Source: Variovorax sp. HW608 (GTDB taxonomy: Bacteria; Pseudomonadota; Gammaproteobacteria; Burkholderiales; Burkholderiaceae_C). Taken from it: a DNA stretch of 64,000 nt. Location of the stretch: NCBI RefSeq assembly GCF_900090195.1, contig NZ_LT607803.1, forward strand, positions 6,784,229 through 6,848,228, in the 5' to 3' direction. Positions within the stretch are counted from its first letter, which is position 1. Every line of letters starts with the position of its first letter. Position numbers and translations under genes: made by a program. This document shows positions 56,671 to 64,000 of this stretch, piece by piece. Under the pieces are notes generated by a model that saw only the letters and a program-made list of their open reading frames with translations, was not told where the DNA came from and made no database searches.

Positions 56671-57651
56671 CTAGCTGATGAGCCGGTCGGCGCGCACCAG
56701 CAGCGACTGCGGCAGCTTGAGCCCGATCGCGTTGGCGGTCTTCAGGTTCAGCACCAGCTCGAAGGTTGTGGGCCGCTCGATGGGTAGGTCTGCGGGTTTG
56801 GCTCCTTTGGCGATGCGATCGACATACGAAGCGAGCCGTGCATAGGAGTCCACGAGGCGCGGCCCGTAGGTGCAGAGCGCGCCACTGTCCGCGAAGACCG
56901 GCCAGCCCGACATGACGGGCATCTTGCGCGCGATTGCGAAATCGAGGATCTGCCGCCGGTTTGCCACCGCGAAGCTGTCGCTGAAGATCGACAGCGCACG
57001 TGCAGGCGAAGCGGCCATGGCATCCAGCGAGGACGCCAACTCGTCGCGCGTTCGCGCGGGAAAGTATTCCGTACGCAGGCCGAGTTGCCTTGCCGCACCG
57101 TCGGTGTAGTCGCGCTCGATGTGCGAGCCGGGATGTTCGGGGTTGACCACGATGGCCACGTCGCGCAGGGACGGAACCATCTCGCGCAGGATCTCCAACA
57201 GCTTGCCGTTCATTTCGGCGGCCATCAGCGTCAGGCCTGTCATGTTCGATTCGGGGTGTGCGAGGCTCTTCGCGAAGCCGGCCGAGACAGGATCGCCGCT
57301 GAAGACGTAAGCCACCGGAACGGCCACCGGAAGGCCGCTCACGACGTTGACCGCCGGCCCTCCCTGCGCAAGCAGGATGTCGACGGCCAGGCGCTGGAGT
57401 TCCGCAACCTGTTCAGGGACGCGTTCGACTGCACCGTCGCCATACCTGAACTCGATGGCGAGGTTGCGGCCCTCGACGTAACCCAGCCGGGCAAGCGAGG
57501 CGCGCAACGCCGCGACCATCGGCGTGAGGCTGGCGGCCTCCTGCGCGGTCACCCACCCGAGGCGCAGTACCTTGTCGGCTGCGCGTATCCGCGAACTGTT
57601 CTGCATCAACGCAAGGGCGAACGCGGTGCCCAGAACCGCGCGTCGTTTCAT
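56671..57651 (-). CDS. ABC-transporter substrate-binding protein, PF04392 type
   Basis: 326 residues from the ATG of MKRRAVLG. A signal peptide (AVLGTAFALALMQNSSRIRA) is followed by LRLGWVTAQEAASLTPMVAA and the GYVEGRNLAIEFRYGDG block that mark the ABC_sub_bind (TrpX-like) family. These periplasmic proteins bind amino-acid-like or aromatic ligands. No permease or ATPase gene is adjacent, so it is either an orphan receptor or shares a distant transporter. Confidence 0.88.
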   Translation of the reverse strand: MKRRAVLGTAFALALMQNSSRIRAADKVLRLGWVTAQEAASLTPMVAALRASLARLGYVEGRNLAIEFRYGDGAVERVPEQVAELQRLAVDILLAQGGPAVNVVSGLPVAVPVAYVFSGDPVSAGFAKSLAHPESNMTGLTLMAAEMNGKLLEILREMVPSLRDVAIVVNPEHPGSHIERDYTDGAARQLGLRTEYFPARTRDELASSLDAMAASPARALSIFSDSFAVANRRQILDFAIARKMPVMSGWPVFADSGALCTYGPRLVDSYARLASYVDRIAKGAKPADLPIERPTTFELVLNLKTANAIGLKLPQSLLVRADRLIS

Positions 57652-57762
57652 GGCGGGAGCGTGCACCTTTGGCGGTGGCTGCGCAAGACTGCCAGCGGTC
57701 TCTTGCCCCGGCGACCACAACACGCTGCACGGGCTGCCGGCCGCGGCTTGGTCCGGCGCCGC

Positions 57763-58902
57763 TCATCGTCCAGCGCTCGCGTCGCGTGGCAGGCTCGACA
57801 ACGCCGCCAAGTTTTCGTCGATCGCGCGGATCAGTCCCCACGTCTCGCCGTAGTTGATTGGATAGCCTGGGCAACCGGCGTCGAGGTCGTCCTGCCTCGC
57901 GTGCGCGTATTCGGTCCAGCGCGGCGAAGAGGGGCGGCGGTGATGGAAGTCGTGGCACGGCGTGTCCGCGACCAGCACAACGACGCGCACCAGTAGCTGG
58001 ACGGTAAGCATGTCGGCCCACCAGCTGGCCCACGCCACGAGACCACGTAGCGTGGCGGCGTCGTGCGCCGGCGGTGCGGAGCCAGGAAACACGCCAAGCG
58101 TGACGCGACACTGAAACACCTTGTCCCTATCGCCGCTGTGCGACGGATCGGGAAAACGGTGCTCGATGAGGATGCGGCCGACCGTGACCAACTGCAGCAG
58201 CAACGTGAGCGGCAGCACCCAGAGCACGAAGAACGGTATCAGCCACCCGGCCGCCGCGCAGCCGGCCGCACCAAGCGCCCAACTGGTGATGCCGACCGTG
58301 TCATGCAGGCGGTCACCCGACATCCAAGACATCCGCGCCCGATGTACGAGAAAGCGGGTGTGGAAGCGTGGCGACGCCAGGCTCGTCAGCACGCAGCGCC
58401 AAAGCTGCCGCTTGGGCATCCCCGGCTCGAGCCGGCACAAGCCGAGCACGAAGTCGGTGAACTCGTCCCCCTCGGTGAGGAGCGTGCGGACGCTGTGGTG
58501 ACTCATGTGCTCTTGCTGGTAGCGATCGAAGTGCTTGAAAAGCAGAAGCGCGGAGACCAGCCGGCCGACATCCCGGTTGCGCAGGCGGTCGGCGAAGAGT
58601 TGAGCGTGCGCGCATCGGTGGAACACGGCGATCTGGAACAGGCTGACGCCAGCAGTCGTCAATACCAGCGAAAGCGCGATCAGTGCGGCCGATGGCAGGC
58701 CATGCGTCGCGAAGCCGACGATGCCGACCAGCAGCCCGAGCACAGTCCATGCGAGCGCCTCGAGCAGGAAGGTCCACGGGGCGCGTACGCGGGCGCGCTC
58801 GCTGGGCGCGGGGCGGCCGGTCAGCCAAGTGAGGAGCGGCTGCATGGCGCGCGGCAGTCGAAGCGCCATGAGGGCGCGCGGGTCGGTGCGATGTTCGGAC
58901 AT
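57763..58902 (-). CDS. Fatty-acid desaturase-family membrane protein
   Basis: 379 residues from ATG 58902; a GTG at 58914 would add four residues, and neither has a well-placed ribosome site. The three His boxes of di-iron membrane desaturases/hydroxylases are present: HRCAH (95-99), HMSHH (132-136) and HDFHH (317-321). Four or more membrane helices surround them. Substrate may be a fatty acid or a carotenoid-like lipid. It is upstream of the ABC-type binding protein gene with a 111-base gap. Confidence 0.8.
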   Translation of the reverse strand: MSEHRTDPRALMALRLPRAMQPLLTWLTGRPAPSERARVRAPWTFLLEALAWTVLGLLVGIVGFATHGLPSAALIALSLVLTTAGVSLFQIAVFHRCAHAQLFADRLRNRDVGRLVSALLLFKHFDRYQQEHMSHHSVRTLLTEGDEFTDFVLGLCRLEPGMPKRQLWRCVLTSLASPRFHTRFLVHRARMSWMSGDRLHDTVGITSWALGAAGCAAAGWLIPFFVLWVLPLTLLLQLVTVGRILIEHRFPDPSHSGDRDKVFQCRVTLGVFPGSAPPAHDAATLRGLVAWASWWADMLTVQLLVRVVVLVADTPCHDFHHRRPSSPRWTEYAHARQDDLDAGCPGYPINYGETWGLIRAIDENLAALSSLPRDASAGR

Positions 58903-59115
58903 GGTGCGGTTCACGGTTGGGTGGAAGGTTCGTCACCTCCGGAGTGACGGGATGCATCGGGACGTGCCTGGTCCGAAGACTTCCCTTCGACATGAGGCTT
59001 GACACGGTGCGCCAGTTAAGTTGCACCGCAGGCCGATTTGGTTCAACCTGCGGCCCTGGGGGAGGGATGGCTCTATGATCCACGCCCCTGACCCGAACGA
59101 ACAAGACCTTCTGAC

Positions 59116-59463
59116 GTGAGCACCCTAGCGCCCTGCCCCCAATGCAACTCGGAATACACCTACGAGGACGGTTTGAACCTCGTCTGCCCGGAATGCGGCC
59201 ACGAATGGCCGGCGACGGCCGCTGCCGCCGAGGGCGCGGCCGATGACGAAAAGGTGATCAAGGATTCGGTCGGCAATGTGCTGCACGACGGCGACACCAT
59301 CACCGTCATCAAGGACCTCAAGGTCAAGGGCTCGTCGCTGGTGGTGAAGGTCGGCACCAAGGTGAAGAACATCCGCCTGATCGATGGCGATCACGACATC
59401 GACTGCAAGATCGACGGCATCGGCGCGATGAAGCTGAAGTCGGAGTTCGTGCGCAAGGCGTGA
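59116..59463 (+). CDS. yjdM: Zinc-ribbon protein YjdM (PhnA)
   Basis: 115 residues from GTG. CPQC...CPEC (7-10 and 24-27) forms the zinc ribbon; the C-terminal SH3-like part [21 protein letters not shown] is diagnostic. The name PhnA is historical and no role in phosphonate use is established. Divergent from the desaturase-like gene. Confidence 0.92.
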   Translation: MSTLAPCPQCNSEYTYEDGLNLVCPECGHEWPATAAAAEGAADDEKVIKDSVGNVLHDGDTITVIKDLKVKGSSLVVKVGTKVKNIRLIDGDHDIDCKIDGIGAMKLKSEFVRKA

Positions 59464-59481
59464 GGCCCGCTCCCGGATCGG

Positions 59482-59901
59482 GTGTCGGATAGCGTGCGCC
59501 AGATGCAATGGCACTGGCATACTGCGCGAGTCGCGTCGAAAAAGGGCGCGATCGGGTTTGGAAGCCCGAATCAAATTCATACGGCGGAAGCCGCAGTTGC
59601 CTTTGTCGTCGTCAAAGGCGAGGCGACAACGAGCGCGAAGAGCAGGAAGTCAGCAAAGAAGAAGGCAGCCAGCGCGGCTGCGTTGCTTGTCGAGGACGAG
59701 TTCAACAACTTGCGCTGGGCGCATCGCGCTTACGATTGCGTACAGAATTTTCTGGCACCGCTCAATGCGCGCAGCGTCGAGGAGTTCTTGATCGAGCCCA
59801 GTGAATTGACGGCCTTGATGGAGGTGATCAATGCAGAGATGGGACGGCGCATTCAGACAGTAGGAGAGGCGATTCACGCGGCGCGGAAGGTGCTGCACTG
59901 A
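59482..59901 (+). CDS. Unknown protein, possibly XAC0095-like
   Basis: 139 residues from GTG, with ATG 59503 as a shorter alternative; neither start has a good ribosome site. A Lys/Ala-rich stretch (SAKSRKSAKKKAASAAAL, about 51-68) precedes a helical C-terminal part (NLRWAHRAYDCVQNFLAPL and MEVINAEMGRRIQTVGEAI) that loosely resembles XAC0095-type small proteins. That assignment is weak. Confidence 0.55.
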   Translation: MSDSVRQMQWHWHTARVASKKGAIGFGSPNQIHTAEAAVAFVVVKGEATTSAKSRKSAKKKAASAAALLVEDEFNNLRWAHRAYDCVQNFLAPLNARSVEEFLIEPSELTALMEVINAEMGRRIQTVGEAIHAARKVLH

Positions 59902-60028
59902 ACGTAGGGCCGCACTTTAGGAACAATCTGATGGCCCGCGTCAAGCGCGACCGATAGAGTTCAGGTTCTTCGCCGATCCGGTGAAGATCACTCCAAATCA
60001 AGCTGTCACACACCAACGAGAGAACGGC

Positions 60029-60051
60029 GAGATCACCCCAAAGGTGATCTC
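60029..60051. terminator. Hairpin between the unknown gene and the convergent LysR gene
   Basis: GAGATCACC and GGTGATCTC form a 9-bp perfect stem around CCAAA. It could serve both convergent transcripts; no T-run is present on either side, so its strength is uncertain. Confidence 0.5.
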
Positions 60052-60067
60052 GCACGCTCCACACGGT

Positions 60068-60952
60068 TCAATCGTGCATCAGCTCCCGCATCAATTCCCT
60101 CACGATCGACAAGCCCGGCGCCTCGGTGCGGCGGCGCAGCGTCACCAGTCCGAAACGGGCGACACGATCGATCGGCGGCGTCATCTTCAGTTCGACCAGG
60201 TCCGGCGCGGCGGCGCGGATGGCGAGTAGCACCGCATCGCTCTGGCGGGCCACGTCGACCAGGCTCGCCACCTCCTCGCATTGCACGGTCACGCAGCGCT
60301 CCGGGTGCGCCTCGGGGCCGTAGGTCTCGATCAGCCCGCGCGCGACCTCGTCGCTGAGCGGCGTCGAGGCGATCGGATAGCGCTGCACCGCCTCGAAGCT
60401 CACGCCCTTGCGCAGGCGCGTGAGCGGATGGCCGCGGCGGCACATGAAGACGCCGCGCATTTCGCAAAGCTCGCTCACCAGCAGATCGTCCGCCGGCTTG
60501 AGCGACCGGGCATCGACCACCAGCGCATCCAGCAGGCGGTCGCGCAATGACTGCGCCAGCAGGTCGGTGCCGCCGCGCGCGACGACCACGCGCACCTTCG
60601 GATGCCGGGTCGCCATGCGCATCAAGAGCGGCGTCATCAGCATCGCGCCGGGCCCGGAGCCCATGCCGATGCGCAGCACGCCGCCCCGCCCTTCCCGCAT
60701 GCGGCGGCCGCTGTCGCGCAGCTCGCCGGCCTCGAACACGAGCTGCTTCGCACGCTCCACCACCTCGCGGCCGAAGGCGGTGAGCTCGATGCGCCGCCCG
60801 ACGCGGTCGAACAGCAGCATGCCGAGTTCGTCCTCCAGCGCGCGGATGCTCCGGCTGAGCGCCGGCTGCGTGATGTAGAGCGCCTCTGCCGACTTGCTGA
60901 ACGAGCCGCTTTCGGCCAGCGAGATCAGGTGCCTGAGCTGGACCAGCGTCAT
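60068..60952 (-). CDS. LysR-family regulator
   Basis: 294 residues. The winged helix-turn-helix is at the N-terminus (MTLVQLRHLISLAESGSFSK through ALSRSIRALEDELG) and the C-terminal effector domain has two Rossmann-like halves. The Bug receptor and M20 amidohydrolase are transcribed divergently across a 133-base gap with paired repeats, so this protein probably controls them. The effector is likely the substrate of that pair. Confidence 0.92.
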   Translation of the reverse strand: MTLVQLRHLISLAESGSFSKSAEALYITQPALSRSIRALEDELGMLLFDRVGRRIELTAFGREVVERAKQLVFEAGELRDSGRRMREGRGGVLRIGMGSGPGAMLMTPLLMRMATRHPKVRVVVARGGTDLLAQSLRDRLLDALVVDARSLKPADDLLVSELCEMRGVFMCRRGHPLTRLRKGVSFEAVQRYPIASTPLSDEVARGLIETYGPEAHPERCVTVQCEEVASLVDVARQSDAVLLAIRAAAPDLVELKMTPPIDRVARFGLVTLRRRTEAPGLSIVRELMRELMHD

Positions 60953-60972
60953 GGGAAACCTCGCATCGTTGT

Positions 60973-61013
60973 ATGCATTGGACTCATGCTATTTCGCACA
61001 ACAATGCATTGGA
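60973..61013. promoter_or_regulatory. Paired ATGCATTGGA repeats, candidate LysR sites
   Basis: ATGCATTGGA occurs at 60973-60982 and 61004-61013, 31 bases apart (about three helical turns), in the LysR/Bug intergenic region. The second copy overlaps the palindrome CAATGCATTG (61002-61011). Both are followed by CTCATG, at 60983-60988 and 61018-61023. Confidence 0.5.
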
Positions 61014-61085
61014 TGTTCTCATGACTCGCTCCTACGATGCGAGCGCGGTCCGATTTCCGGTCACGCCAGCGCACTCAGGAGTCCC

Positions 61086-62063
61086 ATGAAACCGTTCATC
61101 CAGCGTTCGATCGCCGGCCTGCTTCTGGCAGCGGCAGGCGCCGTGTTCGCCCAGGCCTATCCCACCAAGACGGTCAACCTCATGGTGCCCTACCCCGCGG
61201 GCGGGCCGTCGGACGCCGCTGCGCGCATCTTCACCACGCCGCTCGGCAAGGAGCTCGGCCAGCCGGTGATCGTCGAGAACCTTGGCGGGGTCTCGGGCGC
61301 GCTGGCGGCGCAGAAGGTGCTCTCGGCGCCGGCCGACGGCTACTACCTCTTCCAGGGCTCGCCCAATGAGGTGATCCTCGCGCCGCTCGCCAATGCGGCC
61401 GTGAAGCTCAAGGCCGAGGACTTCCGGCTCGTGCATCCGGTGACCGACGCGGTGATGGTGTTCGTCGCGCGCAAGGACCTGCCGGCCAACAGCGTCGACG
61501 AGCTGATCGCGCTCGCGCGCAAGTCCAAGGACAAGCCGCTCACCTACGGCAGCGTCGGCGTCGGCTCGCTCTATCACCTGATCATGGAAGACGTGCAGCA
61601 CCGCACCGGCACGCAGGTGACCCACGCGCCGTACAAGGGCAACGCGCCGCTCCTGACCGACATCGGCGGCGGCCAGGTGGATTTCGCGGTACTGGTCTAC
61701 AGCGCGGCGATGGGCGCGATGGCCGACCAGGGCCGCCTCAAGGTGCTCGGCCAGCTCGGCGCGCAGCGCTCCGAACTGCTCAAGGACGTGCCGACGGTGA
61801 GCGAAGGCAAGGAGCTCAAGGACTTCTCCTACAAGATCTGGAGCGGCTTCATGGTGCCGAAGAACACGCCGGAAGAGGTGGTGCAGCGCCTGCACAAGGC
61901 CATCGGCGCGACGCTCAAGGACCCGTCGGTGCGTTCGCAACTGGCGGTGCAGACGCAGCTCGCGTCGCCCGCGATGTCGCTCGCGGAAGCCGCGAAGTTC
62001 TACGAAGCCGAAACCGCCCGCTACCGCGCGATCGCCAAGACCATCAACCTGCAGCCGCAGTAA
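61086..62063 (+). CDS. Bug-family tripartite tricarboxylate-type substrate-binding protein
   Basis: 325 residues. Signal peptide to about AVFAQA (residue 23). YPTKTVNLMVPYPAGGPSDA and GKELGQPVIVENLGG near 60-75 are the classic Bug receptor signatures; the carboxylate-binding loop follows. Bug receptors bind carboxylates or amides for TTT-type or orphan uptake; no TctAB genes are adjacent. The M20 amidohydrolase gene starts nine bases after it. Confidence 0.93.
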   Translation: MKPFIQRSIAGLLLAAAGAVFAQAYPTKTVNLMVPYPAGGPSDAAARIFTTPLGKELGQPVIVENLGGVSGALAAQKVLSAPADGYYLFQGSPNEVILAPLANAAVKLKAEDFRLVHPVTDAVMVFVARKDLPANSVDELIALARKSKDKPLTYGSVGVGSLYHLIMEDVQHRTGTQVTHAPYKGNAPLLTDIGGGQVDFAVLVYSAAMGAMADQGRLKVLGQLGAQRSELLKDVPTVSEGKELKDFSYKIWSGFMVPKNTPEEVVQRLHKAIGATLKDPSVRSQLAVQTQLASPAMSLAEAAKFYEAETARYRAIAKTINLQPQ

Positions 62064-62072
62064 GGAAGCCCC

Positions 62073-63251
62073 ATGACCCCCTCCCTGCTCGACCAACTGC
62101 ACCAACAGGCCGACGAATTCATCGGCCTGCGCCGCGACATCCACCGGCACCCCGAACTCGCCTTCGACGAGCACCGCACATCCTCGCTGGTGGCCGAGAA
62201 GCTGAAAGCGTGGGGTTACGAGGTCGAGCGCGGCCTCGGTGGCACCGGCCTGGTCGGGCGCATGGTCCGGGGCAACGGCCAGCGTCGCCTCGGCATCCGC
62301 GCCGACATGGACGCGCTGCCGATCGACGAAGCGACCGGCCTCGCCTATGCGAGCAGCCATGCCGGCGTGATGCACGCCTGCGGGCACGACGGCCATACCG
62401 CGATGCTGCTGGCCGCCGCGCACCACCTGGCCCATCGCGGGCGCTTCGACGGCACGCTGAACCTGATCTTCCAGCCGGCCGAGGAAGGCGGTGGCGGCGC
62501 GCTGCGCATGATGGAGGACGGCCTTTTCGACAAGTACCCGTGCGACGCGGTCTTCGCGATGCACAACATGCCGGGCATGCCGCAGGGCCGGTTGGTGCTG
62601 CGCGAAGGTGCAGCGATGGCCTCGTCGGACTACGCCACGGTCACGCTCACCGGCATCGGCGGACACGGCGCGCTGCCGCATCGCACCGCAGACCCGATCG
62701 TGGCCGCCGCGAGCATCGTGATGGCGCTGCAGACCATCGTGTCGCGCAACATCGATCCGCTGCAGATGGCCGTGGTCACGGTCGGCGCGATCCATGCCGG
62801 CAAGGCGAACAACGTGATCCCGCAGACGGCAACGCTCGAACTCAGTGTGCGCGCGCTCGACCGCGAAGTGCGCAGCACGCTGGAGAAGCGCATCAAGTCG
62901 GTGATCGCGTCGCAGGCGGAAAGCTTCGATGTGCAGGCGAAGGTCGACTGGCGGCCCGGCTACGCGGTGCTGGTCAACACGCCGGAAGAGACCGCCTTCG
63001 CGCGCGAGGTCGCGACCGAGCTGGTCGGTGCCGAGCGCGTCACGCTGCAAGGCCCGCCGCTGTCGGGCAGCGAGGACTTCGCCTTCATGCTCGAGAAGGT
63101 GCCGGGCTGCTACGTGCTGATCGGCAACGGCGACGGCGACAGCCACGGCGCCTGCATGGTCCACAACCCGGGCTACGACTTCAACGACGCCAATGTCGCG
63201 GTCGGCTCCGCGTATTGGGTACTGCTGGCCGAACGCTTTCTTGGCGCGTGA
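62073..63251 (+). CDS. M20-family amidohydrolase (hippurate hydrolase-like)
   Basis: 392 residues. The metal-binding motifs are GIRADMDALPIDEA, HACGHDGHTAMLL (catalytic metal His/Asp) and QPAEEGGGGA with its Glu pair; a dimerisation domain around 180-290 separates the two halves. It cleaves an N-acyl amino acid or a similar amide. The overlap of context with Bug and LysR suggests it hydrolyses what the receptor binds. The next gene (porin) is convergent and abuts the stop. Confidence 0.92.
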   Translation: MTPSLLDQLHQQADEFIGLRRDIHRHPELAFDEHRTSSLVAEKLKAWGYEVERGLGGTGLVGRMVRGNGQRRLGIRADMDALPIDEATGLAYASSHAGVMHACGHDGHTAMLLAAAHHLAHRGRFDGTLNLIFQPAEEGGGGALRMMEDGLFDKYPCDAVFAMHNMPGMPQGRLVLREGAAMASSDYATVTLTGIGGHGALPHRTADPIVAAASIVMALQTIVSRNIDPLQMAVVTVGAIHAGKANNVIPQTATLELSVRALDREVRSTLEKRIKSVIASQAESFDVQAKVDWRPGYAVLVNTPEETAFAREVATELVGAERVTLQGPPLSGSEDFAFMLEKVPGCYVLIGNGDGDSHGACMVHNPGYDFNDANVAVGSAYWVLLAERFLGA

Positions 63252-64000
63252 TCAGAAGACGAGCTTCATGCCCAGGTCGTAACCGTTCGAACTGCGATTG
63301 GCATCGGTCAGGCTGCCGTTCAGTGCCGTCGTCGAGCCGCCGCTGTTGCTCACGCGCGCATAAGTGGCATAGACGGCGGTGCGCTTCGAGAAGTTGTAGA
63401 CGTAGCCGAAGGCCCACTTGCGCGCAGTCGGATCGCCCGCGGCATCGGTGCCGTAGGTGGACCACGAGACCTTGATCTGGTCGAAGCCGAAGGGCACGAT
63501 CGCGCCGACCAGATAGCCCGTGCCGGTGAGCTCCCCGAGCTTGTCCACCTTGTCGCGGTAGTAGCCGCCCATCACCTTGACCACCTTGAAGTCCCACGAC
63601 GCGCCGATGTTGGCCGAGTCGATGTCGCCGTTGGTGGCGGTGTGCGCGAACTTCGTTCGGCCCGCCGCCAGCGCGATGGCGAACGGCCCGTTGGCATAGC
63701 CGACGCGCCCGCTGTAGCCGGTGCCGTCGTCCTCGATCGGCGAAGGCGAGCCGTTCTCGCCGAAGTAGTACTGCACCTCGCCGAAGAACCCGCCGAGATT
63801 GGGCGGCAGGAAGTACGCAACGATGTTCGAGGCGCGCGTGGACGTGGGCCCGCCGATCGAGCCGGCCTGCGGCTGGCTGGTGCCGGCGCCGTTGTTGCCG
63901 AACGGATCGACATCGGTGCGATTGCGATAGTGCGCCGTGAAGTCGCGGCCCAGGCGCATCTCGCCCCAGAAGTCCATCAGGCTCACCGTCGCGCGCCGGT
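63252..64000 (-). CDS. Gram-negative porin, 5' partial
   Basis: The minus-strand frame runs off the window end, with residues before the visible M (RRATVSLMDFWGEMRLG) already showing a porin strand. The remaining part has barrel strands and loops typical of the OmpC-like betaproteobacterial trimeric porins (GYLVGAIVPFGFDQIKVSWS) and ends GYDLGMKLVF with the C-terminal Phe needed for Bam assembly. The N-terminus and signal peptide are outside the window. Confidence 0.9.
   Translation of the reverse strand, partial: RRATVSLMDFWGEMRLGRDFTAHYRNRTDVDPFGNNGAGTSQPQAGSIGGPTSTRASNIVAYFLPPNLGGFFGEVQYYFGENGSPSPIEDDGTGYSGRVGYANGPFAIALAAGRTKFAHTATNGDIDSANIGASWDFKVVKVMGGYYRDKVDKLGELTGTGYLVGAIVPFGFDQIKVSWSTYGTDAAGDPTARKWAFGYVYNFSKRTAVYATYARVSNSGGSTTALNGSLTDANRSSNGYDLGMKLVF

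Overview
The window is a high-GC chromosomal segment, most likely from a betaproteobacterium of the Comamonadaceae close to Variovorax. The evidence is gene content and order: the block folC-SPOR protein-cvpA-purF-metZ, the neighbourhood pcm/rhodanese/tolC/waaA, a Bug-type substrate-binding protein beside a LysR regulator, and an argG of about 444 residues. This placement is an inference from recognised families; no 16S gene is present. Nearly all the sequence is ordinary chromosome. No CRISPR array, restriction system, prophage or secretion cluster was seen.

Layout. 1-2632: end of a protein-isoaspartate methyltransferase-like gene, a rhodanese and a TolC-family protein. 2667-4349: an insertion sequence with imperfect terminal inverted repeats and a DDE transposase. 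4451-5578: an autotransporter barrel with no passenger. 5605-8372 (minus): waaA and a phosphomannomutase/phosphoglucomutase. 8485-11518: an alkylation-repair pair (Ada-AlkA fusion, Ogt) and an EamA transporter. 11468-15330: a DUF1345 protein, two multihaem cytochromes c and a JmjC/cupin-like protein. 15442-18116: CueR-type operator, copA and cueR. 18116-22310: remnant of an M48 peptidase, a HEAT-repeat protein, DedA, VOC, EVE and an IlvD/Edd dehydratase. 22417-about 23992: an IS200/IS605-type element with divergent tnpA and tnpB. 23997-29672: a small envelope protein, a methyltransferase, and an AraC regulator divergent from an aldehyde dehydrogenase and a GMC oxidoreductase. 29690-34570: an M30-like lipoprotein, a 53-residue membrane peptide, PstS, a polytopic membrane protein and a small unknown protein. 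34641-41909 (minus): folC operon through gltX, then tRNA-Ala, tRNA-Glu and tRNA-Asp with their own promoter and terminator. 41956-56461: mainly housekeeping genes (argG, murB, yajQ, plsY, ybaK, prfB with its frameshift, pepN, fbp), ending with tRNA-Thr. 56671-64000: an ABC-type binding protein, a fatty-acid desaturase-like protein, YjdM, an unknown, LysR/Bug/M20 peptidase and a partial porin.

Genes that probably work together: copA and cueR in copper export and its control; the Ada-AlkA fusion and Ogt in alkylation repair; the AraC regulator with the aldehyde dehydrogenase and GMC oxidoreductase in oxidation of an alcohol to an acid; LysR with the Bug receptor and M20 amidohydrolase in uptake and cleavage of an amide-type substrate; gltX beside tRNA-Glu. 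The least conventional items are the TnpB with Gly where the usual RuvC-II Glu is expected, the copper promoter that abuts the copA start codon, the passenger-less autotransporter beside an IS, the IS605 end that supplies the start region of the next gene, and paired ATGCATTGGA repeats between LysR and Bug. None of these amounts to a clearly undescribed system.
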